Shown here: piece after piece, positions 52,814 through 61,835 of the stretch
Position numbering within the stretch: position 1 is the stretch's first letter
Layout of the letters: each line of letters begins with the position of its first letter
Assembly: GCF_000716435.1 (NCBI RefSeq)
Contig: NZ_JNWO01000014.1
Location: 124,001 to 188,000 of the forward strand
Direction of reading: 5' to 3'
Source: Streptomyces xylophagus
Lineage (GTDB): Bacteria; Actinomycetota; Actinomycetes; Streptomycetales; Streptomycetaceae
Length of the DNA stretch: 64,000 bases
The notes under the pieces: generated by a model
Databases searched by the model: none
Seen by the model: only the letters and a program-made list of their open reading frames with translations
What the model was told of the DNA's origin: nothing
Program-made: the position numbers and the translations under genes

Positions 52814-53874
52814 CGACCTCGATCAGCCCGCCGGACACCGTCCCGGAGGAGCGGACGGCACCGCACCGCATGCCGTTCTGGGTCAACCAGCGGCTCGGCC
52901 TGCTGGTGCTGGTCATCGCGCTCAGCGTCCTGTTCGGCGTGCTCCGACCGGCGTTCCTGGACCAGCAGTTGGTGCTCTTCCCGCTCCTGCGCGACGTCGC
53001 CACCCTGACCGTGGTCGCGCTCGCGCAGATGGTCGCCCTGTCCGTCGGCCACATGAACCTCGCGGTCGGCCGGATGGCCGCCTTCGGCGCCCTGTTCGCC
53101 GGCCTCGGCTACGACCGCCTCGGCCTCCCCATGCAAGTGGGCCTGCTCCTCTGCCTGTTCGCCGGTGCGGCCATCGGCGCGGTCACCGGCTGGCTCATCG
53201 CCCGTACCGGAGTCAGCTCCTTCGTCGTCACCCTGGCGATGGACTTCGCCCTGCTCGGCCTGGTCTCCCTCCTCTACTCGGCCCTCACCGACGACGCCGC
53301 CTTCACCACCCACCCGTCCGGCATCGACCAACTGCGCTCCTACTCGCTCGCCGACATCTGCGCGGGCCCGATCTGCGGCTCCCCCGCCGTACCGCAGATC
53401 GCCCAGTTCACCGTCCTCGCCATGCTCGGCCTCGGTTTCCTCTACGGCTGTACGCGTATCGGCCGCGAACTGCTGCTCACCGGCGCCAACCCGGCCGCCG
53501 CCGAGCTGTCCGGCGTTCCCACCGGGCGCCGGGTCCTGCTCGCGCACACGCTCTCCGGGCTGCTCGCGGCGCTCGCCCGGTTCATGGCGGCGGCCGGCAC
53601 GGGCACGTTCCGCGCCTCCATCGGCGACGACTTCATGCTGCCCTCCTTTCTGGGCGCGGTACTTGGCGGCACCCTGCTCACCGGCGGCGTGGTGTCCGTG
53701 CTGGGCACCCTGCTCGGCACCGCCCTGGTCGGTGTGATCCGCAAGGGCCTCGACCTGCTCGGCGTGGGCCTGGAGAGCCTGAACATCTATCTCGGCTGCG
53801 TCCTCCTGCTGGCCCTGTCGGCCGACCGGATCCGCGCCGTGGTGTCCTATCGCAAGGTGGTGCGCTCCACATGA
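52810..53874 (+). CDS. CUT2-type ABC importer, permease 1
   Basis: 354 residues with about ten helices and the CUT2 pattern VALAQMVALSVGHMNLAVGRMAA, then GVSSFVVTLAMDF and GRELLLTGANPAAAELSGVP. Starts and ends with 4-base overlaps, so it is translated in step with its neighbours. Forms a heterodimer with permease 2, as in RhaP/RhaQ. There is an insertion of about 40 residues between helices with three Cys-containing turns (DICAGPICGS). Confidence 0.93.
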   Translation: MTTSISPPDTVPEERTAPHRMPFWVNQRLGLLVLVIALSVLFGVLRPAFLDQQLVLFPLLRDVATLTVVALAQMVALSVGHMNLAVGRMAAFGALFAGLGYDRLGLPMQVGLLLCLFAGAAIGAVTGWLIARTGVSSFVVTLAMDFALLGLVSLLYSALTDDAAFTTHPSGIDQLRSYSLADICAGPICGSPAVPQIAQFTVLAMLGLGFLYGCTRIGRELLLTGANPAAAELSGVPTGRRVLLAHTLSGLLAALARFMAAAGTGTFRASIGDDFMLPSFLGAVLGGTLLTGGVVSVLGTLLGTALVGVIRKGLDLLGVGLESLNIYLGCVLLLALSADRIRAVVSYRKVVRST

Positions 53875-54911
53875 ACCGCATGAACACAGCTCTCGGCCAA
53901 GGGAGTTGGGCCAACGCGTCGCTGCGCCGGTTCTCCCGTTCCACGGCGGCGTTGCTGCTGTGCGTGGTCGTGGCGGGATACCTGGCGCTGGGTGTGGCCT
54001 CGTCGGGCTCCTTCTTCGAGGGTCCCTCGGTACGGGTCTTCCTCCAGTACCTCGCCACGCCCATCCTCATCGGGCTGGCCCAGATGGTGGCGCTGTGCGT
54101 GGGTCAACTCAACCTCGCCGTCGGCGCGTTGGGCGGCTTCACCGCCTGCCTGATGGGTGTCCTCATGGCCGACCACGGGGTGCCCGCCGGAGTCGCCGTG
54201 ATCCTGGGCCTGTTGACGGCGACGGCCATCGGCCTGGCGACCGGGGCCGCCATCGTGGCCACGCAGATCAACGGGTTCATCGTCACCCTGGCCACGATGA
54301 CGATCCTCCTGGGCGCGCAGTACCGGCTCACCGGCACCCGTACCGTCGACGGCTACTCGCGCACGCTGCGCGACTTCGGCACGGCGGCACCGCTGAACAT
54401 CCCCCTGGTCTTCGTCACGGCGCTCGTCGCGGCGGCGCTGCTGGCCGGCTTCATGTACCGCACGGTCGCGGGCCGGCGACTGCTCGCCGCGGGCGGCAAC
54501 CCGCTCGCGGCACGGCTGTCCGGGATCTCCACCGACCGGCAGATCGTGGCCGCGCACACCCTGTCCGGGCTGCTGATCGGCGTGGCCGCCGTGACGTCCA
54601 CGGCCTCGCTGCCCGGCGTCAACCGCAGCGTCGGCGGCGACTGGCTGCTGCCGAGCTTCGCCGCACCGATCATCGGGGGCGTGGCGCTGACCGGCGGCTC
54701 AATTGCCGTACTGGGCACGGTCCTTGCGGCCTTCGTGACGCGGCTGATCGACGCGGCGCGAGCCCAGTTCTCGCTGGACCCGAGCTGGGTGAACCTCCTC
54801 ATCGGCCTGGTCGTGCTGGGTACGGTCGCCGGTGGCCGACTGCACCAGACCCGTCTGGAGAAGAGCCCGCAGTCACCAACCGCCCTGCCGCAGACAGGAG
54901 GTGCCCAGTGA
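53871..54911 (+). CDS. CUT2-type ABC importer, permease 2
   Basis: 346 residues with about ten helices. The pattern LAQMVALCVGQLNLAVGALGG, GFIVTLATMTILLGAQYRL and GRRLLAAGGNPLAARLSGIS matches permease 1. The ATG overlaps the preceding TGA and its own TGA overlaps the ATPase GTG. With permease 1 it builds the membrane channel of the importer. Confidence 0.93.
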   Translation: MNRMNTALGQGSWANASLRRFSRSTAALLLCVVVAGYLALGVASSGSFFEGPSVRVFLQYLATPILIGLAQMVALCVGQLNLAVGALGGFTACLMGVLMADHGVPAGVAVILGLLTATAIGLATGAAIVATQINGFIVTLATMTILLGAQYRLTGTRTVDGYSRTLRDFGTAAPLNIPLVFVTALVAAALLAGFMYRTVAGRRLLAAGGNPLAARLSGISTDRQIVAAHTLSGLLIGVAAVTSTASLPGVNRSVGGDWLLPSFAAPIIGGVALTGGSIAVLGTVLAAFVTRLIDAARAQFSLDPSWVNLLIGLVVLGTVAGGRLHQTRLEKSPQSPTALPQTGGAQ

Positions 54912-56434
54912 GCGGCACGGTTCTTCTCGAATGCCACGACCTGGTCAAGGTCTTCCCCGGTGTGCGGGCGCTGGACGGCGTGGGTCTACGGCTGACCGCC
55001 GGCACCGTGCACGCGCTCCTCGGTGAGAACGGCGCCGGCAAGTCGACCCTCATCAAGGTCCTCACCGGGGCGCACTCCCCCGACGCCGGATCGCTCTCCT
55101 GGTGTGGCCAACAGGTGCATCTACGCTCGCCGTTGGAGGCGACCCGCACCGGCATCGGCGTCGTCCACCAGGAACGCAACCTGATCCCGGGCTTCTCCGT
55201 GGCGGAGAACATCACCCTCCAGAACCCGCCCTCCCACCGCGGCCTGGTCGACCGCGAGGCCATGACCGCACCGGCCCTTGAGTGCCTCGCGGAACTCGGA
55301 GTCGACCTCGATCCACAGCAACCAGTACGTGAACTGTCCGTCGCACAGCAGCAGTTGGTGGAGATAGCGAAAGCCCTCTACACCGAGAGCCGGGTACTGC
55401 TCCTGGACGAACCCACCGCGTCCCTCTCCCCGCAGGAGACGGAACGCCTCTTCGAGGTGATCCGGCGACTGGCCGACCGAGGCGCCTGCGTCGTCTTCGT
55501 CAGCCACAAACTGGAGGAGGTCTTCGCGGTCTGCGACACGGTCACGGTGCTGCGCGACGGGAAGTCGGTGCTGGAGTCCTCACCGCTCCCCGACCACACC
55601 CACGACGACATCGTCGGCCTCATGGTGGGCCGCGCCCACGCGGCGACGGAGATGCGGCCCCGCACGGTCGACCGCTCCACCACACCGACTCTCGTACTGG
55701 ACGCGGTCTCCACGGCCGGCGGGCACCATGACATCAGCCTGGAGGTACGGCCCGGCGAGATCGTCGGCCTGTACGGACTGGTCGGCGCCGGGCGCAGCGA
55801 ACTGGTCAAGGCGGTGCTCGGCCTGGACCGCATCACCGGCGGCGAGGTCCGGGTGCACGGCAAGCCGGTGCGCATCACCTCACCCCGTCAGGCCCTGCAC
55901 GAGTTCGGCATCGGGTACGTCACCGAGAACCGCAAGGAGGAGGGCGTCTTCCTCGATCAGCCCATCGTCCGCAACATCACGGTGACGGTGTGGAAGAGAC
56001 TCGCCAAGGCACTCGGGTACGTCTCGGCACGCGAGGAGCGCGACACCGCGCAGGATCTCGTCGACCGGCTCGGCATCCGTATCTCCGGGCTCGGGCAGAA
56101 CGCCGGTGAACTCTCGGGCGGGAACCAGCAGAAGGTCAGCCTCGCCAAGTGGCTTGCCGCGGATACCCGGTTGCTGGTCGTCGACGAACCGACGGTGGGT
56201 GTCGACGTCCGCACGAAGCACACCTTCCACGAGCTGATCTGGGACCTCGCCCGCGACGGCCTGCCCATCCTCCTCATCAGCAGCGACCTCGCGGAGATGG
56301 TCACCCTCGCCGACCGCATCGTCGTCATGACGGACCACCGCGTCCGCGGCGAGATCGCCAACGACCGCGACTACGACCGCATGAGCGGCCGGGTCATCCG
56401 CCTGATCCACGACCGCGACACGGTGCGCTCATGA
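54908..56434 (+). CDS. CUT2-type ABC importer, ATP-binding protein
   Basis: 508 residues, two fused nucleotide-binding halves. First half: GENGAGKST Walker A, ELSVAQQQLVEIAKAL signature, LLLDEPTASL Walker B. Second half: degenerate Walker A (GLVGAGRSE), signature LSGGNQQKVSLAKWL and VVDEPTVGVD. GTG start at 54908 overlapping the permease stop. The RhaM gene start overlaps its stop. It energises the importer of this island. Confidence 0.94.
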   Translation: MSGTVLLECHDLVKVFPGVRALDGVGLRLTAGTVHALLGENGAGKSTLIKVLTGAHSPDAGSLSWCGQQVHLRSPLEATRTGIGVVHQERNLIPGFSVAENITLQNPPSHRGLVDREAMTAPALECLAELGVDLDPQQPVRELSVAQQQLVEIAKALYTESRVLLLDEPTASLSPQETERLFEVIRRLADRGACVVFVSHKLEEVFAVCDTVTVLRDGKSVLESSPLPDHTHDDIVGLMVGRAHAATEMRPRTVDRSTTPTLVLDAVSTAGGHHDISLEVRPGEIVGLYGLVGAGRSELVKAVLGLDRITGGEVRVHGKPVRITSPRQALHEFGIGYVTENRKEEGVFLDQPIVRNITVTVWKRLAKALGYVSAREERDTAQDLVDRLGIRISGLGQNAGELSGGNQQKVSLAKWLAADTRLLVVDEPTVGVDVRTKHTFHELIWDLARDGLPILLISSDLAEMVTLADRIVVMTDHRVRGEIANDRDYDRMSGRVIRLIHDRDTVRS

Positions 56435-56754
56435 AGCGCGTGGCCCAGGTCATCGCCGTACGTCCCGAAAAGCTCGACGAATACCGGGAGTTGCACCGCA
56501 GGGTGCCGGAGCCGGTCCTGACCCGGCTCCGGCACTGCCACATCGCCAACTACTCGATCCATCTGCTCGGCGACCGGCTGTTCGCCTACTTCGAGTACCA
56601 CGGCGACGATCTGACCGCGGACCTGGCACTGATGGCCGCGGACGAGGCGACCCAGGAGTGGTGGCGCCTCACCGCGCCCTGCCAGACACCGGTTCCGGAG
56701 GCGGCCCCCGGCGCGTGGTGGGCCACCGCGGAGCAGGTGTTCCTCATGGAGTAG
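56431..56754 (+). CDS. rhaM: L-rhamnose mutarotase-like protein (RhaM family)
   Basis: 107 residues, the usual RhaM length. Tyr18 and His22 (DEYRELH) match the active-site Tyr18 and His22 of E. coli RhaM, and the WW pair in the QEWWRLTAP segment is conserved. It interconverts sugar anomers, most likely L-rhamnose. It overlaps the ATPase stop and its 3' end overlaps the convergent GntR gene by 11 bases. This is the best single clue that the island handles L-rhamnose or a similar 6-deoxy sugar. Confidence 0.88.
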   Translation: MKRVAQVIAVRPEKLDEYRELHRRVPEPVLTRLRHCHIANYSIHLLGDRLFAYFEYHGDDLTADLALMAADEATQEWWRLTAPCQTPVPEAAPGAWWATAEQVFLME

Positions 56755-57469
56755 CCGGTTCGCCGCCGCCGTCCTCGATCTGCCGCTCCAGACTCCGGGT
56801 GAGATGCTCCGTCATCGCCTCGGCCGCCCGCTCCGGGTTGCGGCGCAGCACCGCGCGGACGATCCGTTCGTGCTCCGCGACGGTCGGGCCCCAGGCGCCG
56901 ACCACCTTGCTGAGCCGGAAGATGTGCAGATGCGCGTGGAGCCGTTCCACCGCGTCCGCCAACAGGGGCCGGTGCGCGGCCTGTCCGATCGCTTCGTGGA
57001 AGCGCTGGTCGAGAGCGGCGAAGTCGCGGTACGACGCGTACCGTTCGTTCGGGCTCGGGTGGGCCTGCATCTCCTCGACGATGCGCTCGATGCCGTCGAG
57101 TTGCGTCTCGGTGGCGTTGACGGCGGCCAGCGCGGCTGCCCTGGGCTCCAACAGCAGCCGCATTTCGAAGAGTTCGTCGAGCCCCTGCCGGGTCAGCAAC
57201 TGCGTGGCCCGGTACCCGGAGAGCGCGCGCTTCACGACGAGCCCGTCCGACTCCAGCCGGGCCAGCGCTTCCCGTACGGGAGTTGGCGAGACCTTGAGGT
57301 TGCGGGCGAGCGCTTCGATGCCGACGCGGGCGCCGGGGGCGATCTCATGGTCCATGACCATCGCCTTGATGCGCTCGTACACACTGTCCGACAGCGCCTG
57401 CCGCACAGGCGGCGCACCCCGCTCGTCGCCCTCGTCCGGGACGGCCGCGGAAGGACTGTGCGGCGGCAT
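56744..57469 (-). CDS. GntR-family regulator, FCD (FadR-like) type
   Basis: 241 residues, ATG preceded by GAGGAGG. The winged helix is typical (SDSVYERIKAMVMDHEIAPG, then NLKVSPTPVREALARLESDGLV), followed by an all-helical FCD domain with conserved Asp/His residues (DFAALDQRFHEAIGQAA) that usually bind a metal and an organic acid. Such regulators commonly control sugar-acid catabolism. It follows an MFS gene on the same strand and converges with the ABC operon. Confidence 0.93.
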   Translation of the reverse strand: MPPHSPSAAVPDEGDERGAPPVRQALSDSVYERIKAMVMDHEIAPGARVGIEALARNLKVSPTPVREALARLESDGLVVKRALSGYRATQLLTRQGLDELFEMRLLLEPRAAALAAVNATETQLDGIERIVEEMQAHPSPNERYASYRDFAALDQRFHEAIGQAAHRPLLADAVERLHAHLHIFRLSKVVGAWGPTVAEHERIVRAVLRRNPERAAEAMTEHLTRSLERQIEDGGGEPATP

Positions 57470-57582
57470 CCCGACTCCTCCTCAAGGCACTGCGGACTCC
57501 CCCAGTTTACCCAGGTGGACGCGGCGAGCGGGGGTCGGTGCGGCACCCTGCCGTACCCGATGCCGCTCTCGATCGCCTGGCC

Positions 57583-59139
57583 TCACCCAGCCGCCGCACC
57601 GCTCTTCTCCGCCAGGTCGAGGCTGCTGCGCAGACTGACCGGCTTCAGCAGGATCGCGGCGATCACCGCGAGGAGGGCCGCCCCGGCCGAGAGGAGGAAG
57701 ATCTGCGCCGTGGCGTCGCCGTACGCGACACGGATGATCTCCTGTACGGCGGCGGGTTGCCCGGCGATGTCCGAGGCGGCGCCCGTGGTCCGCAGTCCCG
57801 CGGAAGTGAGCCCGTGCGCGATCTGGTCCTGGACGTGCCGGGCCAGTACGGCGCCGAGGACGGAGACGCCGATCGTGCCGCCGAGGGAACGGAAGAAGGA
57901 CACGGTGGAGCTGGCCGCGCCGATGTCCTTCAGGGGCACGGTGTTCTGCACGACGAGCACCAGGTTCTGCAGCGTCATGCCGACACCCATCCCGACGCAC
58001 AGCATCTCCACGCTCAGCAGCAGGATGGGCGTCCTGGAGTCGATGGTGCCGAGGCCCGCGAAGCCGACCGTGAGGAGGACCGCGCCGGTGATGATGAACG
58101 GCTTGATCTTCCCGGTCCGGCTGATCAGTCGGCCCGCGACCGTGGAGGCGATGAGGATGCCGGCCATCATCGGAATCGTCAGCAGGCCCGCCTCGGTCGG
58201 GCTGTGCCCACGGCTGAGCTGGAAGTACTGACTGAGGAAGACGGCGGCGCCGAACATCGCCGTCCCCACGGCGAGACTGCCGACGATCGCCAGGGCGGTC
58301 GTGCGCTGCTTCACGATGCCGAGCGGTACGACGGGTTCGGCGGCCCGCGACTCCACCCACACGGCCGCGCCGATGAGGGCCAGCCCGCCGGCCACCATGG
58401 CCGCGGTCTGCCAGGAGGCCCAGCCGAAGGAGTTGTCGACGAACGACACCCAGACCAGCAACACGCTGACGCCCGAGGCGATAAGGGTCGCGCCCAGGTA
58501 GTCGATCCTGACGTTCTCGCGGCGGACGACGGGAAGGTTCAGGGTCCGCTGGAGCAGGAACAGGGCCACGGCGGCGATCGGCACGCCGATGAAGAAGCAC
58601 CAGCGCCAACCCAGCCACGAGGTGTCGACGATGACACCGCCGAGCAGCGGCCCGCCGATGGTCGAGGTGGCCGTGACACTGCTGAGGTAACCGCTGTAGC
58701 GACCGCGCTCGCGCGGCGGGATCATCGCCGCGAGGGTGATCTGGACGAGGGCCTGCACCCCTCCCACTCCCACACCCTGCAGGGCCCGCGAGGCGATGAG
58801 CTGCCCCGCGGTCTGGCTGATCCCGGACGCCACGGCACCCAGCACGAACACGGCGATGGAGGCCTGCACGAGGGTCTTCTTGCTGAACAGATCGGCGAGC
58901 TTGCCCCAGATCGGCGTCGTCGCCGTGGTGGTGAGGAGGGTCGCGGTGACGACCCACGTGTACTGGGTCTGCGATCCGTGCACCGCCCCGATGATCTTCG
59001 GCAGCGCGCTGGAGACGACCGTACTGCTGAGGGTGGAGACGAACAGCGCGAGCAGCAGCCCGCTGAGCGCCTTCAGCACCTTCCGGCGGGCCGCGGGGGA
59101 CGTGTCCGTGGGACTCGACTCGTTCACTGCCGTGCTCAT
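57583..59139 (-). CDS. MFS drug-efflux transporter, DHA2 (14-TM) type
   Basis: 518 residues with about 14 helices. LSGLLLALFVSTLSSTVVSSAL, SQTQYTWVVTATLL and GVGVGGVQALVQ show the DHA2 group. The ATG at 59139 has GGAG upstream. It lies between the IlvD/Edd-type dehydratase and the GntR gene on the same strand. Two palindromes just upstream suggest direct control. Substrate unknown: a drug or a catabolic intermediate. Confidence 0.9.
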   Translation of the reverse strand: MSTAVNESSPTDTSPAARRKVLKALSGLLLALFVSTLSSTVVSSALPKIIGAVHGSQTQYTWVVTATLLTTTATTPIWGKLADLFSKKTLVQASIAVFVLGAVASGISQTAGQLIASRALQGVGVGGVQALVQITLAAMIPPRERGRYSGYLSSVTATSTIGGPLLGGVIVDTSWLGWRWCFFIGVPIAAVALFLLQRTLNLPVVRRENVRIDYLGATLIASGVSVLLVWVSFVDNSFGWASWQTAAMVAGGLALIGAAVWVESRAAEPVVPLGIVKQRTTALAIVGSLAVGTAMFGAAVFLSQYFQLSRGHSPTEAGLLTIPMMAGILIASTVAGRLISRTGKIKPFIITGAVLLTVGFAGLGTIDSRTPILLLSVEMLCVGMGVGMTLQNLVLVVQNTVPLKDIGAASSTVSFFRSLGGTIGVSVLGAVLARHVQDQIAHGLTSAGLRTTGAASDIAGQPAAVQEIIRVAYGDATAQIFLLSAGAALLAVIAAILLKPVSLRSSLDLAEKSGAAAG

Positions 59140-59164
59140 CAGACAGACTCCAAGTCACCGGTTC

Positions 59165-59213
59165 GCTATACAGCACGTATAGCGACATCGAGTCACCATA
59201 CACGGCGCATAGC
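59165..59213. promoter_or_regulatory. Tandem palindromes upstream of MFS gene
   Basis: Site 1 is GCTATAC-N5-GTATAGC (59165-59183), perfect, with one further pair each side. Site 2 is ACCATAC-N5-GCATAGC (59195-59213), imperfect, same spacing. Centres are 30 bp apart, 26 to 74 bp before the MFS start. Probable operators for the MFS gene; the GntR at 56744 is the candidate, not proven. Confidence 0.65.
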
Positions 59214-59247
59214 AGCGCGAAACAGTGCCGTCCTGGCGACCGCGGTG

Positions 59248-60960
59248 TCAGTGCGATTCCCGGCTCACCTCCGAGCCGCTGGAGCCGACGAGGAAGTCCA
59301 GGTCGCAGCCCGTGTCGGCCTGGAGGACGTGGTCCACGTAGAGCCGCTCCCAGCCGCGCCGAGGGGTGGCGAAGGCCGTGACGGTGGCCAAGTCGGGTGT
59401 CCTGCGGGCCAGTTCGTCGTCCGGTACGTCGACGTCGATACGGCGGGCATCGACGTCGAGGACGACGAAGTCCCCCGTCCGCACCAGCGCGAGCGGGCCA
59501 CCGGCCGCGGCCTCCGGTGCCACGTGCAGGACGACCGTGCCGTACGCCGTGCCGCTCATCCGGCCGTCGCAGACACGGACCATGTCGCGGACACCTTGTT
59601 CGAGGAGCTTCTTGGGCAGGGGCATGTTCGACACCTCCGGCATGCCGGGGTAGCCCTTGGGGCCGCAGCCGCGCAGGACGAGGACGGAGTCGGCGTCGAC
59701 GTCGAGGTCCGGGTCGTCGACGCGGGCGTGGAAGTCCTCGATGCTGTCGAAGACCACCGCCCGGCCACGGTGACGCAGCAGGTGCGCGGAGGCCGCCGCG
59801 GGTTTGATCAGTGCTCCGGAGGGGGCGAGGTTGCCTCGCAGTACGGCGATCCCGCCCTCGGCGACGAGTGGTTCGGCGCGGGTACGGATGACCTCCGGGT
59901 CCCAGATCGGGGCGTCGTCAAGGTAGTTGACCAGTGGTTTCCCGGTGACGGTCAGCGCGTCGGGGTCGAGCAGGTCGCGGACCTCGCGCAGTACGGCGAG
60001 CAGGCCTCCGGCGCGGTGGAGGTCGTCCATGAGGAAGCGGCCGGCCGGCTGGAGGTCCACGAGGACCGGCACGCGTGAGCCGATGCGGTCGAAGTCGTCG
60101 AGCGACAGGTCGACACCGAGGCGGCCGGCGATCGCGAGCAGGTGGACGACCGCGTTGGTGGACCCGCCGACGGCGGCCAGGGCGACGATCGCGTTGTGGA
60201 AGGACGCCTTGGTCAGGAAGGTGCCGGGGCGCCGGTCGGCGGCGACCATGTCGACCACGAGTCGGCCGGTGTCGTGGGCGGCGACCAGCAGTCGGCTGTC
60301 GGGGGCGGGGGTGCCGGCGACCCCGGGGACGACGGTGCCCAGCGCTTCGGCGACCAGGGCCATCGTGGAGGCGGTGCCCATCGTGTTGCAGTGGCCCCGG
60401 CTGCGGATCATCGACGACTCGGACCGGGTGAACTGCTCCTGCGAGAGCGTGCCGGCCCGGACCTCCTCCGACAGCCGCCAGACATCAGTACCGCAGCCCA
60501 GTGGCGTACCCCGGAAGGTCCCGGTCAGCATCGGGCCGCCCGGCACCACGACAGCCGGCAGATCCACCGACGCGGCGGCCATGAGCAGCGAAGGGATGGT
60601 CTTGTCGCAACCGCCCAACAGGACAACGCCGTCAAGGGGGTTGGCCCGCAGCATCTCCTCGGTGGCCATCGCCGCCATGTTCCGCCAGAGCATGGCCGTG
60701 GGCCGCACCTGGGTCTCCCCCAGCGACACCACGGGCAGGTCCAGCGGGATACCGCCCGCCTCGTACACACCGTTGCGCACGGATGCCGCCACCTCGTTCA
60801 GGTGCGCGTTGCAAGGGGTCAGGTCCGAGGCGGTGTTGGCGATGGCGATCTGCGGGCGGCCGGTGAAGGCGCCCTCCGGGACACCGCGCCGCATCCACGC
60901 CCGATGGATGTAGGCATTGCGGTCCTGACCCTCGTACCACTGCGCACTGCGGAGTCTCAT
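59248..60960 (-). CDS. IlvD/Edd-family sugar-acid dehydratase
   Basis: 570 residues from the ATG at 60960 with AAGGAG seven bases upstream. Fe-S ligands Cys50 (TPCNAHLN), Cys118 (GGCDKTIP) and Cys191 (GHCNTMGTAS) are all present. The features match the pentonate/hexonate dehydratase branch (arabonate, xylonate, galactonate) rather than IlvD itself. It would convert an aldonic acid to a 2-keto-3-deoxy acid. Divergent from an IclR gene across a 50-bp promoter. Confidence 0.9.
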   Translation of the reverse strand: MRLRSAQWYEGQDRNAYIHRAWMRRGVPEGAFTGRPQIAIANTASDLTPCNAHLNEVAASVRNGVYEAGGIPLDLPVVSLGETQVRPTAMLWRNMAAMATEEMLRANPLDGVVLLGGCDKTIPSLLMAAASVDLPAVVVPGGPMLTGTFRGTPLGCGTDVWRLSEEVRAGTLSQEQFTRSESSMIRSRGHCNTMGTASTMALVAEALGTVVPGVAGTPAPDSRLLVAAHDTGRLVVDMVAADRRPGTFLTKASFHNAIVALAAVGGSTNAVVHLLAIAGRLGVDLSLDDFDRIGSRVPVLVDLQPAGRFLMDDLHRAGGLLAVLREVRDLLDPDALTVTGKPLVNYLDDAPIWDPEVIRTRAEPLVAEGGIAVLRGNLAPSGALIKPAAASAHLLRHRGRAVVFDSIEDFHARVDDPDLDVDADSVLVLRGCGPKGYPGMPEVSNMPLPKKLLEQGVRDMVRVCDGRMSGTAYGTVVLHVAPEAAAGGPLALVRTGDFVVLDVDARRIDVDVPDDELARRTPDLATVTAFATPRRGWERLYVDHVLQADTGCDLDFLVGSSGSEVSRESH

Positions 60961-61010
60961 CGTCGAGCTCCTTCCGACAATCGACACGAAGGTCTATTTT
61001 TTGGAACGCC
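60961..61010. promoter_or_regulatory. Divergent promoter of dehydratase and IclR genes
   Basis: The 50-bp gap contains GGTCTATTTTTTGGAAC, a T6 run next to a GGAA half, unusual in this GC-rich DNA. IclR-type operators often have TTCC/GGAA arms. Likely bound by the IclR gene product (inference). Confidence 0.5.
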
Positions 61011-61835
61011 ATGGAGCTTACGCAGACGCACGACGGGGTGGCAGTCCCCGGCCGGGACGGCCCAACAGGCCCCGACCGCGGCCGACTTGTGGGATCGGAC
61101 CGGGTCCTGGCCGTCCTCAGGGAACTCGCCCGGTATCCCGGCGGAGTGGGCCTGGAGGAGCTGACCCGGACGGTCGGCAGCCCCAAACCGACCGTGCACC
61201 GGGCGCTGGGTGCGCTGCGCCGGGCCGGTCTGGCCGACCAGGACGGCCGCGGCCACTACCTGCTCGGCGACGAGTTCGTCCGGATGGCCTTCGCCCATCA
61301 CGAGGCCCGTCCTGAGCCGGTCCGCCTCCGGCCCCTGCTCGAAGCACTGGCCGCACGGTTCGGCGAGACCGCGCACTACGCGATCCTGGACGGCCGCGAG
61401 GTCGTCCACCGGGCCAAGGCCGACCCGGCGGCAGGCGCCGTCCGGCTGACCTCGACGGTCGGCGGCCGCAACCCAGCGCACGCCACCGCTGCCGGAAAGC
61501 TGCTCCTCGCCCACCAGTTGGACACCGTCGAGGACGTCAGGGAGTGGATCGGCGACACGCCCCTGGCACGCCGTACACCGCGGACCCTGTGCACGGCACC
61601 TGCCCTGCACCGCGAGCTGCGCACCATCCGCGCCGAGGGCCACGCCTGCGACGACCAGGAGAACGAGGCCGGCGTCAACTGCCTCGCCCTGCCCGTGTAC
61701 GCGACCTCACCGTCGGCCCCCTCCGGCGCCGTGAGCATCAGCGCACTGGCCTACCGCACACCCCTGTCCATCCTGCTCGACGCGCTCGACGAGATCCGTG
61801 CCGTGCTCGGGCCCCTGGGTGAGCCGCCCCGATGA
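61011..61835 (+). CDS. IclR-family regulator
   Basis: 274 residues. N-terminal winged helix (RVLAVLRELARYPGGVGLEEL, then SPKPTVHRALGALRRAGLA) and a GAF-like IclR effector domain (YAILDGREVVHRAKADPAAGAVRL, NPAHATAAGKLLLAHQ, NCLALPVYA). The family responds to small organic acids or sugar acids. Divergent from the IlvD/Edd gene and overlapping the following zinc dehydrogenase start (ATGA). Confidence 0.93.
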   Translation: MELTQTHDGVAVPGRDGPTGPDRGRLVGSDRVLAVLRELARYPGGVGLEELTRTVGSPKPTVHRALGALRRAGLADQDGRGHYLLGDEFVRMAFAHHEARPEPVRLRPLLEALAARFGETAHYAILDGREVVHRAKADPAAGAVRLTSTVGGRNPAHATAAGKLLLAHQLDTVEDVREWIGDTPLARRTPRTLCTAPALHRELRTIRAEGHACDDQENEAGVNCLALPVYATSPSAPSGAVSISALAYRTPLSILLDALDEIRAVLGPLGEPPR

